DNA of 61,543 bases from Bacillus hominis. GTDB lineage: Bacteria; Bacillota; Bacilli; Bacillales; Bacillaceae_G. Shown here one piece after another: positions 30,709 through 40,236 of this stretch (positions are counted from its first letter, which is position 1; every line of letters begins with the position of its first letter). Below the pieces are notes generated by a model that saw only the letters and a list, made by a program, of their open reading frames with translations, was not told the origin of the DNA and made no database searches. A program made the position numbers and the translations under genes. The stretch spans positions 1-61,543 of the forward strand of contig NZ_BOQD01000120.1 of assembly GCF_018332515.1 (NCBI RefSeq), in the 5' to 3' direction.

Positions 30709-32412
30709 ATGCGAAAGACTTTTAAAGGAGTACTTGCTACATGTCTTAGTGTGTCAGTATTGTTAGCCGGATGTGGTCAAGAAGAAGCAGGTACAAATGA
30801 AGTTGCAAAATTACCAAGAGTGAAAGATGAATTTATTAAAGCAAGTGACAAAGCAAAAAGTCCAGCAAAGGCAAAAGAAAGAAAAGATACCTTTGTAGCG
30901 GGAATGCCGAGCCCTGGCGGGATATTCCTTCCGCATTTTATGGAAAATGGGTGGGATGGTAATATAACGCAAGCTATCTTTGCTCCTCTCGTTGGATTGG
31001 ATAAGGAAGGGAAACCAATCCCAATTCTAGCGAAGAAGTGGGATATTTCGGGGGATCAGCTTACATATACGTTTCATTTGAAAGATGATTTAAAGTTTAG
31101 TGATGGTTCACCGTTAACAGCAGATGACGTAGCATTTACATTAACGTTACTACATGATCCAACTTATAGTGGTGCAACGGACATAAGCCAAACAGCAATA
31201 AAAGGAGGCCAAGCATATAAAGAAGGAAAAGCAACAGCTATTGAAGGCATTCAAGTCGTTAATCCGAAAACAATTACGATTACAACTGAGAAGGTAAATG
31301 CCCAAACATTATCGTTAATTGGTGGAGAAGTTATATCAAAAGCTTATTACGGTAAAGAGTATAAGCAAGGGAATTTAGCGTATTTAAAAGAGTTATATGG
31401 CAAGCCGATGGGATCTGGAGCTTATAAACTAGATAAATACATTCCAGGCCAAGAAGTACGATTTGTAGCGAATGAAAATTATTTTGAGGGTAAACCGAAG
31501 ATTGAGCACTTTATTTATAAAATTACAAAAGGTGATACGAATTTGCAACAGTTTCAAGCGGGAGAAGTAGATTATGATGGATTTACGACAAATGCGGAGA
31601 CAATCGAGCAATTAAAAGAGTTAGGTTTCGCTAATATTAATGTGTATACAGGAAGTTCTTACGGCTACATTAAAATGAATTATAAGAAACCATACTTTAA
31701 AGATAAACGTGTTCGCCAAGCATTTATTTACGGATTAGAACGCCAAAAGGTAATTGATACGTATTTCCAAGGTTATGCTTCACTCGTCAATGTACCAATT
31801 ACACCAGTTTCTTGGGCGTATACAGAAGAAGGGATTAATAAATACGAATATAATTTAGAAAAAGCAAAGAAACTACTTGATGAAGCGGGATGGAAGGCTG
31901 GATCAGATGGGATTCGTGAAAAAGAGGGGCAGAAATTGAAGGTAAGTTATTTTGCTTCTTCTGCAAGTAAGATTAATGATGTGATGATTCCTGTTATGAA
32001 AGAGGATTACAAAAAGCTTGGTGTAGACTTTAACCCAGAATATATGGACTTTAATACGATGATTTCCAAGGTAATTAAAGGAGATTATGATTTAGCGATG
32101 GTGTCCACACCGATGATTGATGATCCGAGTGGGACAATTGAGGAATTTGTTTCAACAAGTAAACGAAACTACGATGGGTATCATAATCCGAAAGTGGATG
32201 AACTAGCAACAGAGGCGCTACAAACGTTAGATATTGAGAAGCGGAAAGAGATTTATAAGCAATTGTATCAAGAATTAAGTGAAGATCCACCAGTGATTTT
32301 CTTAAATAATAGTAAAGTGGTATCTGCTCATAACTCGCGAATTCAAGGATTACAAGAAGATAATTATAATGGAATTTTACTAAGTTTACCTAAATTAAAG
32401 ATTGATAAATAA
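30709..32412 (+). CDS. Oligopeptide ABC transporter substrate-binding lipoprotein 1
   Basis: A 567-residue family-5 (OppA/AppA-type) extracellular binding protein. Lipobox LLAGC at about residue 20; typical motifs NITQAIFAPLVGLDKEGKPI, YTFHLKDDLKFSDGSPLTAD, VRFVANENYFEGKPKI and DKRVRQAFIYGLER. It captures peptides for the permease encoded downstream. The ATG at 30709 has AAAGGTGAG at the right distance; the in-frame GTG at 30700 does not. A second, closely related binding protein follows after 242 bp, so this is a paralogous pair sharing one transporter. Confidence 0.9.
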   Translation: MRKTFKGVLATCLSVSVLLAGCGQEEAGTNEVAKLPRVKDEFIKASDKAKSPAKAKERKDTFVAGMPSPGGIFLPHFMENGWDGNITQAIFAPLVGLDKEGKPIPILAKKWDISGDQLTYTFHLKDDLKFSDGSPLTADDVAFTLTLLHDPTYSGATDISQTAIKGGQAYKEGKATAIEGIQVVNPKTITITTEKVNAQTLSLIGGEVISKAYYGKEYKQGNLAYLKELYGKPMGSGAYKLDKYIPGQEVRFVANENYFEGKPKIEHFIYKITKGDTNLQQFQAGEVDYDGFTTNAETIEQLKELGFANINVYTGSSYGYIKMNYKKPYFKDKRVRQAFIYGLERQKVIDTYFQGYASLVNVPITPVSWAYTEEGINKYEYNLEKAKKLLDEAGWKAGSDGIREKEGQKLKVSYFASSASKINDVMIPVMKEDYKKLGVDFNPEYMDFNTMISKVIKGDYDLAMVSTPMIDDPSGTIEEFVSTSKRNYDGYHNPKVDELATEALQTLDIEKRKEIYKQLYQELSEDPPVIFLNNSKVVSAHNSRIQGLQEDNYNGILLSLPKLKIDK

Positions 32413-32450
32413 TTTTGAAAAAATTCTTGAAATATTTTTATATAGAAAGA

Positions 32451-32654
32451 ATTGACAAAATATATTGAAAGATATAAGCTAATAACCATAAAGTCTACCG
32501 GAAAGGTCGGGATAAGATTGTTACCCCTCAAAAACATCTTTTTTTGCGTTTAAAACCGACTTTTCCGATTGGCTATAAATGTTGCTGTGGGAGGCATACA
32601 TAAGGCAAGCAGTTCATAAAGTGTAATTATTAAAAAAAAGTTAGGGTGGGGACA
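32451..32654 (+). promoter_or_regulatory. Promoter and structured leader of the second binding protein
   Basis: TTGACA at about 32451 with AT-rich -10 near 32470-32478. Downstream, CGGAAAGGTCGG (about 32500) can pair with CCGACTTTTCCG (about 32558), enclosing a smaller hairpin GGGATAA / TTACCCC and a T-run. It matches no riboswitch class I can recall with confidence. It may be an attenuator or a structured dispersed repeat. Confidence 0.5.
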
Positions 32655-34382
32655 ATGAAGAAAAAGACAAAAAAATGGGCTGGTTTATTTTCAGTATTAC
32701 TGAGTAGTTCGTTTGTGTTATCTGCTTGCGGGGGACAGGAAGATACGGCTTCTACAGAACCAGTTAAACAGCAAGATTTAAAAAATATAAAAATTGAAAA
32801 AATCGCTGCGACAGATAAAACGAAAGTGCCAGATAAAGCGAAGAATCGAAAAGATACGTTAGTAGTTGGTATTAGTAAACCAGGCGGCGTATTTTTACCG
32901 TATTTCCAACAAAATGGATGGGATGGAAACGTGACTTCTGTTATTTTTGCATCTCTTGTATCAACCGATAAACAAGGGAAACCAATTCCGCAATTAGCTG
33001 AGAAGTGGGACGTTTCTTCTGATCAGTTAACATATACATTCCATTTACGTAAAGACTTGAAATTTAGTGACGGGTCGCCATTAACAGCAGATGATGTGGC
33101 GTTCACGTTGACGCTTTTACATGATAAGGCATATGAAGGTGAGGTAGACATCTCTCAATATGCGGTTAAAGGTGGTAAAGAATATAAAGAAGGAAAGGCA
33201 ACTTCTATTGAAGGTATTCAAGTTGTTGATCCACAAACAATTAAAATTACGACTGAAAAAGTTAATTCACAGGCACTAACAGCTTTAGGTGGAGAGGTGT
33301 TATCAAAAGCTTATTATGGAAAAGATTATAAACAAAATACAAGTTTAGATTACTTAAAAGAGTTATATGAAAAACCGATAGCTGCGGGTCCATATAAATT
33401 TGATAAATATATTCCAGGCCAAGAAGTACGCTTTGTAGCAAATGAAAATTATTATGCGGGTAAACCAAAAATTCCAAACTTCATTTATAAAATTACTTCT
33501 GGTGATACGAAACTTCAATTATTCCAAACAGGTGAAGTTGACTACACTGGCCTAGGTACTGGTGACGAAGTTCTTGAACAGGCTAAGGCTTTAGAATTTG
33601 CAAATATTCAAATCGAAACAGCGGCGTCATTTAGTTATATTTATATGAATAATAATAAGCCGTATTTAAAGGATAAGAAGGTCCGCCAAGCACTTATTTA
33701 CGGGTTAGATCGTAAAAAATATGTTGATACAGCATTGAAAGGATACGGTACGGTAGCTAATGTACCAATTCATCCAACTTCTTGGGCTTATACGGAAGAA
33801 GGCGTTAATAAATATGAATACGACAAAGAAAAAGCGAAAAAATTATTAGATGAAGCAGGATGGAAAGTTGGTTCGGACGGAATTCGTGAAAAAGATGGTC
33901 AAAAATTAAAGCTTTCTTATTTCGGCCCAAGTTCGGCTAAAGATAGTGATTTATTAATTCCAATTGCGAAAGAGAATTATAAAGAGATAGGTGTAGAATT
34001 TAACCCTGAATTTATGGACTTTAATACTATGCTTTCGAAGGTAAATAAAGGTGACTATGATTTAGCTTCTGTTTCGACACCGATTACAAGTGATCCGAGT
34101 GAAACAGCTGGTGAATATTTGTCTGGTGTCAATGAGAAGAGTCTAGGTTATAAAAATGCGAAAGTAGATGAGTTAATTCAAAAAGGTATTGAGACAGTAG
34201 ATATTGAAAAACGTAAACCAATCTATAAAGAACTGTATAAAGAATTAAGTGATGATCCACCAGTAATTCTATTAAACTATCGTAGAACAATTACAGGATA
34301 CAACGGGAATATAAAAGGGATTGACCCTGAAAAATACAACAGTATTAGCGCAAACTTACCAGCATTATCATTTGAAAAATAA
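32655..34382 (+). CDS. Oligopeptide ABC transporter substrate-binding lipoprotein 2
   Basis: A 575-residue lipoprotein closely similar along its whole length to the preceding binding protein (shared YTFHLRKDLKFSDGSPLTAD, FDKYIPGQEVRFVANENYYA, GWKVGSDGIREKDGQKLK). Lipobox VLSACGG. It is directly upstream of the permease genes, so it is the resident binding protein of the importer; the first copy is probably a duplicate with altered peptide preference. ATG 32655 is preceded by TTAGGGTGGGG. Confidence 0.9.
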   Translation: MKKKTKKWAGLFSVLLSSSFVLSACGGQEDTASTEPVKQQDLKNIKIEKIAATDKTKVPDKAKNRKDTLVVGISKPGGVFLPYFQQNGWDGNVTSVIFASLVSTDKQGKPIPQLAEKWDVSSDQLTYTFHLRKDLKFSDGSPLTADDVAFTLTLLHDKAYEGEVDISQYAVKGGKEYKEGKATSIEGIQVVDPQTIKITTEKVNSQALTALGGEVLSKAYYGKDYKQNTSLDYLKELYEKPIAAGPYKFDKYIPGQEVRFVANENYYAGKPKIPNFIYKITSGDTKLQLFQTGEVDYTGLGTGDEVLEQAKALEFANIQIETAASFSYIYMNNNKPYLKDKKVRQALIYGLDRKKYVDTALKGYGTVANVPIHPTSWAYTEEGVNKYEYDKEKAKKLLDEAGWKVGSDGIREKDGQKLKLSYFGPSSAKDSDLLIPIAKENYKEIGVEFNPEFMDFNTMLSKVNKGDYDLASVSTPITSDPSETAGEYLSGVNEKSLGYKNAKVDELIQKGIETVDIEKRKPIYKELYKELSDDPPVILLNYRRTITGYNGNIKGIDPEKYNSISANLPALSFEK

Positions 34383-34485
34383 CGATAAGAATGTATAAGT
34401 AGAAGACATTTTTTCATTCGGTTAGTAAGGTGCCGCTTTGAAAAAATGTTCTTCTATTTTAAGCATAAGATTGGAGAGAAAAAGG

Positions 34486-35442
34486 GTGAAAACATATATC
34501 GTTCGTAGGTTGTTGCAAATGATTCCTACACTATTTGGTACATCAATTATTATTTTTTTCTTGTTTGCGCTTCTTCCAGGGGATTATATTGATTCGAATC
34601 CAAAGATTACACCAGAAAGAGCAGCTGAACTTAGGGAATTGTATGGATTAAATAAGCCGATTGTTGAGCGTTATTTTCATTGGTTAGGTAATGCTTTGCA
34701 AGGGGATTTTGGTTTTTCACTTCAATATCAAGAGCCTGTAACGTCATTATTAAATAAATTTATTTGGAATTCCTTTAGTGTAGCAATTATTGCGTTATTT
34801 TTTATTTGGCTAATTGCACTTATTATCGGTGTATTCTCAGCAACAAAGCAACATTCTTTGTTTGACAAGCTTGTAACAATTGGTGTCTTTGCAGCAATGT
34901 CATTCCCTTCATTCTTTATCGGTTTGTTTTTAATTAAAGTGTTTGCGGTTGACTTTAAGTTATTACCGATAGGTGGAATGATTGATGTTGGTAGTAATTC
35001 TACTGGGTTTGCGTATGTGATAGAAGTTGCAAAGCATATGGTTTTACCAGTATTTATTTTGACACTTCTTGGAGTGGGTTCATTAACTCGTTATTTTAGA
35101 ACAAGTATGTTAGAGGTTGTAAGGCAAGACTACATACGAACAGCACGAGCAAAAGGTTTAAAGGAAAAGACTGTTATTTATAAGCACGCATTAAAAAATG
35201 CAATTTTACCGGCGATTACTTTATTAGCATTTGAATTACCCGGTTTATTTTCAGGAGCAATTATTATTGAACAAATTTTTAACTGGCCAGGTATCGGTAA
35301 TATTCAATTAGAAGCACTTAATTTCCGTGATTATACAGTATTAATGGCATTTACGATGTTTCTTTCTTGTTTAACAATCGTTTCAAACTTTTTCGCAGAC
35401 ATTGTATATGCAGTTGTTGATCCACGTATTCGGTTGAAGTAA
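34486..35442 (+). CDS. Oligopeptide ABC transporter permease (OppB/AppB type)
   Basis: A 318-residue permease with six helices. The N-terminus KTYIVRRLLQMIPTLFGTS is the family hallmark, and DYIRTARAKGLKEKTVIYKHALKNA is the EAA loop that docks to the ATPases. The start is the GTG at 34486, with GGAGAGAAAAAG upstream, which gives the usual OppB N-terminus; a longer in-frame start would add 16 atypical residues. Confidence 0.92.
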   Translation: MKTYIVRRLLQMIPTLFGTSIIIFFLFALLPGDYIDSNPKITPERAAELRELYGLNKPIVERYFHWLGNALQGDFGFSLQYQEPVTSLLNKFIWNSFSVAIIALFFIWLIALIIGVFSATKQHSLFDKLVTIGVFAAMSFPSFFIGLFLIKVFAVDFKLLPIGGMIDVGSNSTGFAYVIEVAKHMVLPVFILTLLGVGSLTRYFRTSMLEVVRQDYIRTARAKGLKEKTVIYKHALKNAILPAITLLAFELPGLFSGAIIIEQIFNWPGIGNIQLEALNFRDYTVLMAFTMFLSCLTIVSNFFADIVYAVVDPRIRLK

Positions 35443-35456
35443 GGGGGGGGAACGAG

Positions 35457-36386
35457 ATGGAAACTGTTACAGCGATTACAGAGAAAAAAGGAAAAAAGAG
35501 AAAAAAGAGAAAAAATGAATCATCACCGTGGCGACAAGCTCTTAAAAAGATAAAGAGAAATAAGATGGCACTAGTAGGGTTGTATGCATTAATTTTTATG
35601 TTTTTATTTTGCTTTATTGGACCGTTTTTTTCGCCATATGCATCAGGAAAAATACAAGTTGCGTTAATTAACAAACCACCTAGTTTTTCTCATTGGCTTG
35701 GTACAGATCAATTAGGAAGAGATATTTTAACAAGACTCATGCAAGCGGGACGGATTTCATTAACAATTGGCTTAGCTTCAATGGTTTTATCCGTGATACT
35801 AGGAGCTGTATTAGGAGCTATTGCAGGTTTTTATCGTGGTATCGTTGATAATATTATTATGCGGCTTGCAGATATTTTAATGTCGATGCCAGGATTACCG
35901 TTACTTATTATAATGGGGGCGATTTTATCAGAGTGGAAAGTACCGTCTGATTATCGTCTGTATGTCATTATGATTATTTTAAGTTTAGTAGGTTGGCCAG
36001 GGCTTGCACGTCTTGTAAGAGGTCAAATTTTATCACTTCGGGAGCAGGCTTTTATGCAAGCTGCTGATGTGTTAGGAATAAAAGATTACCGAAAAATTAT
36101 ATATCACTTAATCCCTAATGTTTTACCGATATTAATTGTTGTATCTACATTAGGTGTTGCTGGTTCCATTCTAGGGGAGTCCGCACTAAGCTACTTAGGC
36201 CTCGGCGTCGTCCCGCCTACACCATCATGGGGGAACATGATTAGCGCAGCTAACTCACTAATTGACTTCCAAAAGCGTCCGTGGTTATGGATTCCGCCTG
36301 GCTTTGCAATCTTTATAACAGTTGTATCTATTAATTTACTTGGTGATGCACTTCGTGATGCGTTAGATCCAAAGATGAGACGGTAG
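35457..36386 (+). CDS. Oligopeptide ABC transporter permease (OppC/AppC type)
   Basis: A 309-residue permease. The cytoplasmic N-terminus is very lysine-rich (EKKGKKRKKRKNESS) and is followed by the OppC_N domain (QALKKIKRNKMALVGLYALI), HWLGTDQLGRDILTRLM and the EAA loop (REQAFMQAADVLGIKDYRKI). It starts 14 bp after the partner permease with AGGGGGGGAACG upstream. Confidence 0.92.
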   Translation: METVTAITEKKGKKRKKRKNESSPWRQALKKIKRNKMALVGLYALIFMFLFCFIGPFFSPYASGKIQVALINKPPSFSHWLGTDQLGRDILTRLMQAGRISLTIGLASMVLSVILGAVLGAIAGFYRGIVDNIIMRLADILMSMPGLPLLIIMGAILSEWKVPSDYRLYVIMIILSLVGWPGLARLVRGQILSLREQAFMQAADVLGIKDYRKIIYHLIPNVLPILIVVSTLGVAGSILGESALSYLGLGVVPPTPSWGNMISAANSLIDFQKRPWLWIPPGFAIFITVVSINLLGDALRDALDPKMRR

Positions 36387-36396
36387 GTGAGAAGAT

Positions 36397-37377
36397 ATGA
36401 GTAGAGCGGTAGTAGAACTGAAAGATTTACAAACACACTTTCAGACAGAGGAAGGGACAGTAAAGGCTGTTAATCATGTTAGTTTTGCAGTTCGAGAAGG
36501 TGAAACAGTTTGTGTTGTAGGTGAATCAGGGTGCGGGAAGAGTGTAACGGCTTTATCTATTATGGGGCTTATTGCTGAATCAGGCAGTGTAGTAGGTGGC
36601 GATATTTTATATGAAGGAAAAAGTCTTTTAGAAATGAAGGAGAAAGAACTTCGTAGTTTAAGAGGCAATGACATTGCGATGATTTTCCAAGAACCGATGA
36701 CATCGCTAAATCCTGTCTTCACTGTAGGAGAGCAAATTGTAGAAACGTTAAGAGAGCATGAATTACTTAGTAAAAATGAAGCATATAAGAAGGCAATTGA
36801 ATTAATTCGTAAAGTTGGTATAGCTCGCGCTGATGAAATTGTCCATTCTTATCCGCACGAACTGAGTGGTGGTATGTTACAGCGTATTATGATTGCTGTT
36901 GCACTTAGCTGTAATCCGAAGTTATTAATTGCGGATGAGCCAACAACGGCTCTTGATGTTACGATTCAAGCACAAATATTAGATTTACTAAGACAAATAA
37001 AAGAGGAATTCAAAACATCAATCTTATTAATTACACATGATCTAGGCGTTGTAGCAGAAATGGCGGATTACGTTGTCGTTATGTATGGCGGAAAAGTTAT
37101 TGAAGAAGCTCCAGTACTAGAAATATTCCAAAATCCGAAACATCCGTATACGAAAGGGTTGCTAAAATCAAAACCAGTAATGGGGAAACGAATCGATAAA
37201 CTTTATTCTATTCCAGGGCAAGTTCCTAATTTAGTTGGCTTAGGGGAATTTTGCTACTTTAGCGGTCGTTGTGAGCATTGTATGGAAATATGTAAAGAAG
37301 AAGCACCGAATCTGAATGTACATGATGAGAATCATAAAGTAGCTTGCTGGTTATACGAGGAGCGTGCGGAACAATGA
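36397..37377 (+). CDS. Oligopeptide ABC transporter ATPase (OppD/AppD type)
   Basis: A 326-residue ATPase. Walker A GESGCGKSV, signature LSGGMLQRI, Walker B LLIADEPTTALDV, H-loop LLITHDLGVVAEM, and the C-terminal oligopeptide-type extension with cysteines (FCYFSGRCEHCMEICKEEAP) that binds an iron-sulphur cluster in this family. Its TGA overlaps the ATG of the next ATPase. Confidence 0.93.
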   Translation: MSRAVVELKDLQTHFQTEEGTVKAVNHVSFAVREGETVCVVGESGCGKSVTALSIMGLIAESGSVVGGDILYEGKSLLEMKEKELRSLRGNDIAMIFQEPMTSLNPVFTVGEQIVETLREHELLSKNEAYKKAIELIRKVGIARADEIVHSYPHELSGGMLQRIMIAVALSCNPKLLIADEPTTALDVTIQAQILDLLRQIKEEFKTSILLITHDLGVVAEMADYVVVMYGGKVIEEAPVLEIFQNPKHPYTKGLLKSKPVMGKRIDKLYSIPGQVPNLVGLGEFCYFSGRCEHCMEICKEEAPNLNVHDENHKVACWLYEERAEQ

Positions 37378-38339
37378 GTGAACCATTATTAGAAGTGAAA
37401 AACTTAAAGACGTATTTTCCGATTAAGGGCGGCGTATTTAGTAGAACGATTGGACATGTAAAAGCAGTTGATGGAGTAAGTTTTACTATTAATAAAGGCG
37501 AAGTATTTGGCCTCGTTGGAGAATCAGGAAGCGGGAAAACAACGATAGGAAAAACAATTTTACGCCTCGTCCAAAAAACGGAGGGGGAAGTGAAGTTTAA
37601 AGGGCGCGATGTTTATTCTTTATCCAAGGAGGAATTGAGAAAACATCGTCCTAATATGCAGCTCGTTTTCCAAGATCCATTTAGCTCATTAAATCCAAGA
37701 ATGAGAATTGGAGAAGCACTTGGTGAGCCGATGTTGGCTCACGGACTAGCAACGAAAGAAAATGTTCGTGCAAAGGTGATAGAAATATTGGAGTTATGTG
37801 GTTTAGCTCCGTATCATATTGACCGGTATCCTCATGAGTTTTCTGGTGGGCAACGTCAGCGTATCGTTATCGCAAGAGCGATGGTATTAAATCCAGAATT
37901 CATTGTAGCTGATGAGCCTGTGGCAGCACTAGATGTATCTATTCAAGCACAAATCATTAATTTATTTAGTGAGTTACAGGAGAAAAAGGGATTATCTTAT
38001 TTATTCATTTCACATGATTTAAGTGTAGTGGAGCATTTATGTACAAAAATTGGGATTATGTATTTAGGAACGATTGTGGAGACTGCACCGCGTGATGAGT
38101 TATTTGCGAACCCACTTCATCCGTATACAAAAGCTTTGTTATCGGCTGTGCCAATACCGGATCCAACAGTGAAGCGAGAGCGAATTATACTAGAGGGTGA
38201 TATTCCAAGTCCTGCAAATCCACCATCAGGTTGTCGCTTTCATACACGTTGCCCATTTGCAACAGATGTTTGTAAAAAAACAGTACCAGAATTTCGTAAT
38301 GTTGGTGAAGAGCACTTCGTTGCTTGTCATCATGTATAA
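37374..38339 (+). CDS. Oligopeptide ABC transporter ATPase (OppF/AppF type)
   Basis: A 321-residue ATPase. Walker A GESGSGKTT, signature FSGGQRQRI, Walker B FIVADEPVAALDV, and the C-terminal motif GCRFHTRCPFATDVC. The start is the ATG in the ATGA overlap with the preceding gene. It completes the importer, whose imported peptides may serve nutrition or signalling. A terminator follows within a few bases. Confidence 0.93.
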   Translation: MSEPLLEVKNLKTYFPIKGGVFSRTIGHVKAVDGVSFTINKGEVFGLVGESGSGKTTIGKTILRLVQKTEGEVKFKGRDVYSLSKEELRKHRPNMQLVFQDPFSSLNPRMRIGEALGEPMLAHGLATKENVRAKVIEILELCGLAPYHIDRYPHEFSGGQRQRIVIARAMVLNPEFIVADEPVAALDVSIQAQIINLFSELQEKKGLSYLFISHDLSVVEHLCTKIGIMYLGTIVETAPRDELFANPLHPYTKALLSAVPIPDPTVKRERIILEGDIPSPANPPSGCRFHTRCPFATDVCKKTVPEFRNVGEEHFVACHHV

Positions 38340-38342
38340 AAG

Positions 38343-38379
38343 AAAAGGACTCTTTCAAATTGAAAGAGTCCTTTTTTTA
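38343..38379 (+). terminator. Terminator of the opp-type operon
   Basis: AAAAGGACTCTTTC, loop AAAT, GAAAGAGTCCTTTTTTT. Confidence 0.88.
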
Positions 38380-38433
38380 TCCCGCTATTTGTGGGCAGTA
38401 AGACTCCCACCTCTGATTAAAGTTTCATTTTAT
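38376..38433 (+). repeat. bcr1-like repeat, short copy (58 bp)
   Basis: Starts TTTATCCCGC and ends GTTTCATTTTAT, with the TTTAT pentamer at both ends and most of the interior missing. The right TTTAT contains the stop codon of the minus-strand HAD gene. Confidence 0.65.
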
Positions 38434-39302
38434 TTACTAGATGAAGTTTGTTTCAGTACAAATTGCTCGATTGCATGAGCAACACCATGTTCATTGTTTG
38501 TTAATGTTACAACGTCACATAGTTTTTTTACATCTTCTTCGGCATTTCCCATTGCTATAGATAAGCCAGCAACTTCTAACATTGGTACATCATTAAAATT
38601 ATCACCAATAGCAACTGTATCTTCAATTGGGATATTAAAGTGGGCTGCCATCTGCTTTAGGCCATTTCCCTTATGTCCATTCTTGTCCATGATTTCTAAA
38701 TTAGTAGGAGCTGAGGCTGTAACCATAATATCAGCATCCTCTTGTAACATGCTTAATAGCTGTGCTCGATGCCCTGCATTAAATGTTAAAATGAAGAACT
38801 TAGATACTTCTAGTTCTGGATTGTTTACAACATCTTCGATTTTTTGGAAATCAGTAATTAAGTTGGATTTTTTTTGTTTTTCTGTAATTCTTTCAAGTTC
38901 CTCAAGTGTAACATCTAGTGTATGTTTGTTTTCTTCGAATGCCTGCATGACTTGATCTTGCCATGTATAAGGAGAATAAACACCTTTATTTGTGTACAAC
39001 TTATATGGGAAACCTTCAGATTCTAGTAATTTTGCAAGCTTGTATACTTTATCATTTTGTAAACAACGCGAGTTAATTACTTTTCCGTCCACATAAACAA
39101 TTGCCCCATTGCTTGCTCCAACTGGAAGAGATAGTTTATATTCTTCCAATAATTTCAAAGCATCCTCTTTCGCGCGGCCAGAACAAATCATTACAATATG
39201 ACCAGCTTCTTTTGCGGTTTGGATAGCTTGTAAGTTCTCTTTGGAGATTTCAAGATTAGATGATAGTAGTGTACCATCCATATCTAATGCGATTAATTTC
39301 AA
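38430..39302 (-). CDS. Cof-type HAD-IIB phosphatase
   Basis: A 290-residue HAD hydrolase. Motif I LIALDMDGTLL at the N-terminus, motif II CSGRAKEDA, cap domain in the middle, motif III KGNGLKQ and motif IV IGDNFNDVPML. It dephosphorylates small phospho-metabolites, often sugar phosphates or flavin precursors. The start is a TTG at 39302 with GAGGTGG upstream, which places motif I correctly; a longer frame adds about 29 non-conserved residues. The gene is flanked by two bcr1-like repeats; one supplies its stop codon. Confidence 0.87.
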   Translation of the reverse strand: MKLIALDMDGTLLSSNLEISKENLQAIQTAKEAGHIVMICSGRAKEDALKLLEEYKLSLPVGASNGAIVYVDGKVINSRCLQNDKVYKLAKLLESEGFPYKLYTNKGVYSPYTWQDQVMQAFEENKHTLDVTLEELERITEKQKKSNLITDFQKIEDVVNNPELEVSKFFILTFNAGHRAQLLSMLQEDADIMVTASAPTNLEIMDKNGHKGNGLKQMAAHFNIPIEDTVAIGDNFNDVPMLEVAGLSIAMGNAEEDVKKLCDVVTLTNNEHGVAHAIEQFVLKQTSSSK

Positions 39303-39377
39303 AATGACCACCTCTTTGTTTCCATTATACATAGTTATATAGAGGAAACATATAAACTTATCTTGGAAAGATAGTAT

Positions 39378-39470
39378 TTTATCCCGCATTAATTGCCAGT
39401 AAAAGCTCGATTGGTGAGGGGGAATAATTAGTAGGGAATGGAATCCTTGCTGATTAAAGTTTCACTTTGT
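39378..39470 (+). repeat. bcr1-like repeat (93 bp)
   Basis: TTTATCCCGC at the left, CGATTGGTGAGGG and GCTGATTAAAGTTTCACTTT to the right. It lacks the central hairpin of the long copy and its right end reads TTTGT. Confidence 0.65.
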
Positions 39471-39521
39471 TTTGTAACAAAATAGAGATGAATAATATTA
39501 TATTTGCTTTATGACCGTAAT

Positions 39522-39718
39522 ATTACACTAGTGTTACAAACATGGGTGTAGTAGAAAACGCATTAAAATAAGGTTTTTGAGTGTTTATTTAAAAAAACGT
39601 AAAAAAAGTGTAATAAAATTTACGTAATTATATTGCAACGTAATAATAGTTATGTTACATTAATGTTACAAACGTTACGTAATTAATTTTAATGTAACGT
39701 TAACATGAAAACTATGAA
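39522..39718 (+). promoter_or_regulatory. Control region of the four-peptide array with two BceR-like palindromes
   Basis: ATTACACTAGTGTTAC (39522-39537) and GTTACATTAATGTTAC (39654-39669) both fit TTACA-N4-TGTTA. From the second one the same spacing as in the other promoters (18+6+19 bp) leads to TATGAA at 39713-39718, and the 18-bp part carries GTTACGTAA half-sites. The GATAGT box is absent (TTTAAT). The region has several further TTACGTAA-like repeats. Confidence 0.55.
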
Positions 39719-39774
39719 TTAATCATTTCTTAGAAATTACATATAGATAACTTATAAAAAGGAGAATGAATGAT

Positions 39775-39885
39775 ATGAACAACGAGCAAGTATTAAACGT
39801 AACAAAAGGTGACTTCTTAGGATCAGCAAGCGGAGCGGTAGTATTAACAGCATTAATCGTATTTCTTTCAAGCGTATTAGTATAA
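39775..39885 (+). CDS. Small membrane peptide, type A, array copy 1 (36 aa)
   Basis: MNNEQVLNVTKGDFLGSASG then AVVLTALIVFLSSVLV. Polar head, K-x-D-F-L, GSASG (GxxxG) and a hydrophobic helix to the end. Differs from copies 2 and 3 by N for Q at residue 8. AAAGGAG precedes the start. No export leader is visible; the peptide may insert into the membrane directly. Confidence 0.8.
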   Translation: MNNEQVLNVTKGDFLGSASGAVVLTALIVFLSSVLV

Positions 39886-39928
39886 TAGAAGTTTTGTAAC
39901 AAAAATAAGAGAAGGGAGAATGAAAATT

Positions 39929-40039
39929 ATGAACAACGAGCAAGTATTACAAGTAACAAAAGGTGACTTCTTAGGATCAGCAAGCGGAGCGGTAGTATTA
40001 ACAGCATTAATCGTATTTCTTTCAAGTGTATTAGTATAA
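39929..40039 (+). CDS. Small membrane peptide, type A, array copy 2 (36 aa)
   Basis: MNNEQVLQVTKGDFLGSASG then AVVLTALIVFLSSVLV. Spaced 43 bp from copy 1, with GAAGGGAG upstream. The intergenic segment is also nearly identical between copies, so whole units were tandemly duplicated. Confidence 0.8.
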   Translation: MNNEQVLQVTKGDFLGSASGAVVLTALIVFLSSVLV

Positions 40040-40082
40040 TAGAAGTTTTGTAACAAAAATAAGAGAAGGGAGAATGAAAATT

Positions 40083-40193
40083 ATGAACAACGAGCAAGTA
40101 TTACAAGTAACAAAAGGTGACTTCTTAGGATCAGCAAGCGGAGCAGTAGTATTAACAGCATTAATCGTATTTCTTTCAAGTGTATTAGTATAA
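40083..40193 (+). CDS. Small membrane peptide, type A, array copy 3 (36 aa)
   Basis: Protein identical to copy 2, with only synonymous changes. The unit length from start to start is 154 bp, as between copies 1 and 2. Confidence 0.8.
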   Translation: MNNEQVLQVTKGDFLGSASGAVVLTALIVFLSSVLV

Positions 40194-40236
40194 TAAAAGT
40201 TTTGTAACAAAAACAAAAGAAGGGAGAATGAGGAAT

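Noticed and set aside
32480-32580. Purine, T-box, guanidine or similar riboswitch before the second binding protein
   Set aside because: None of the conserved sequence blocks of those classes is present; only generic pairing is seen.
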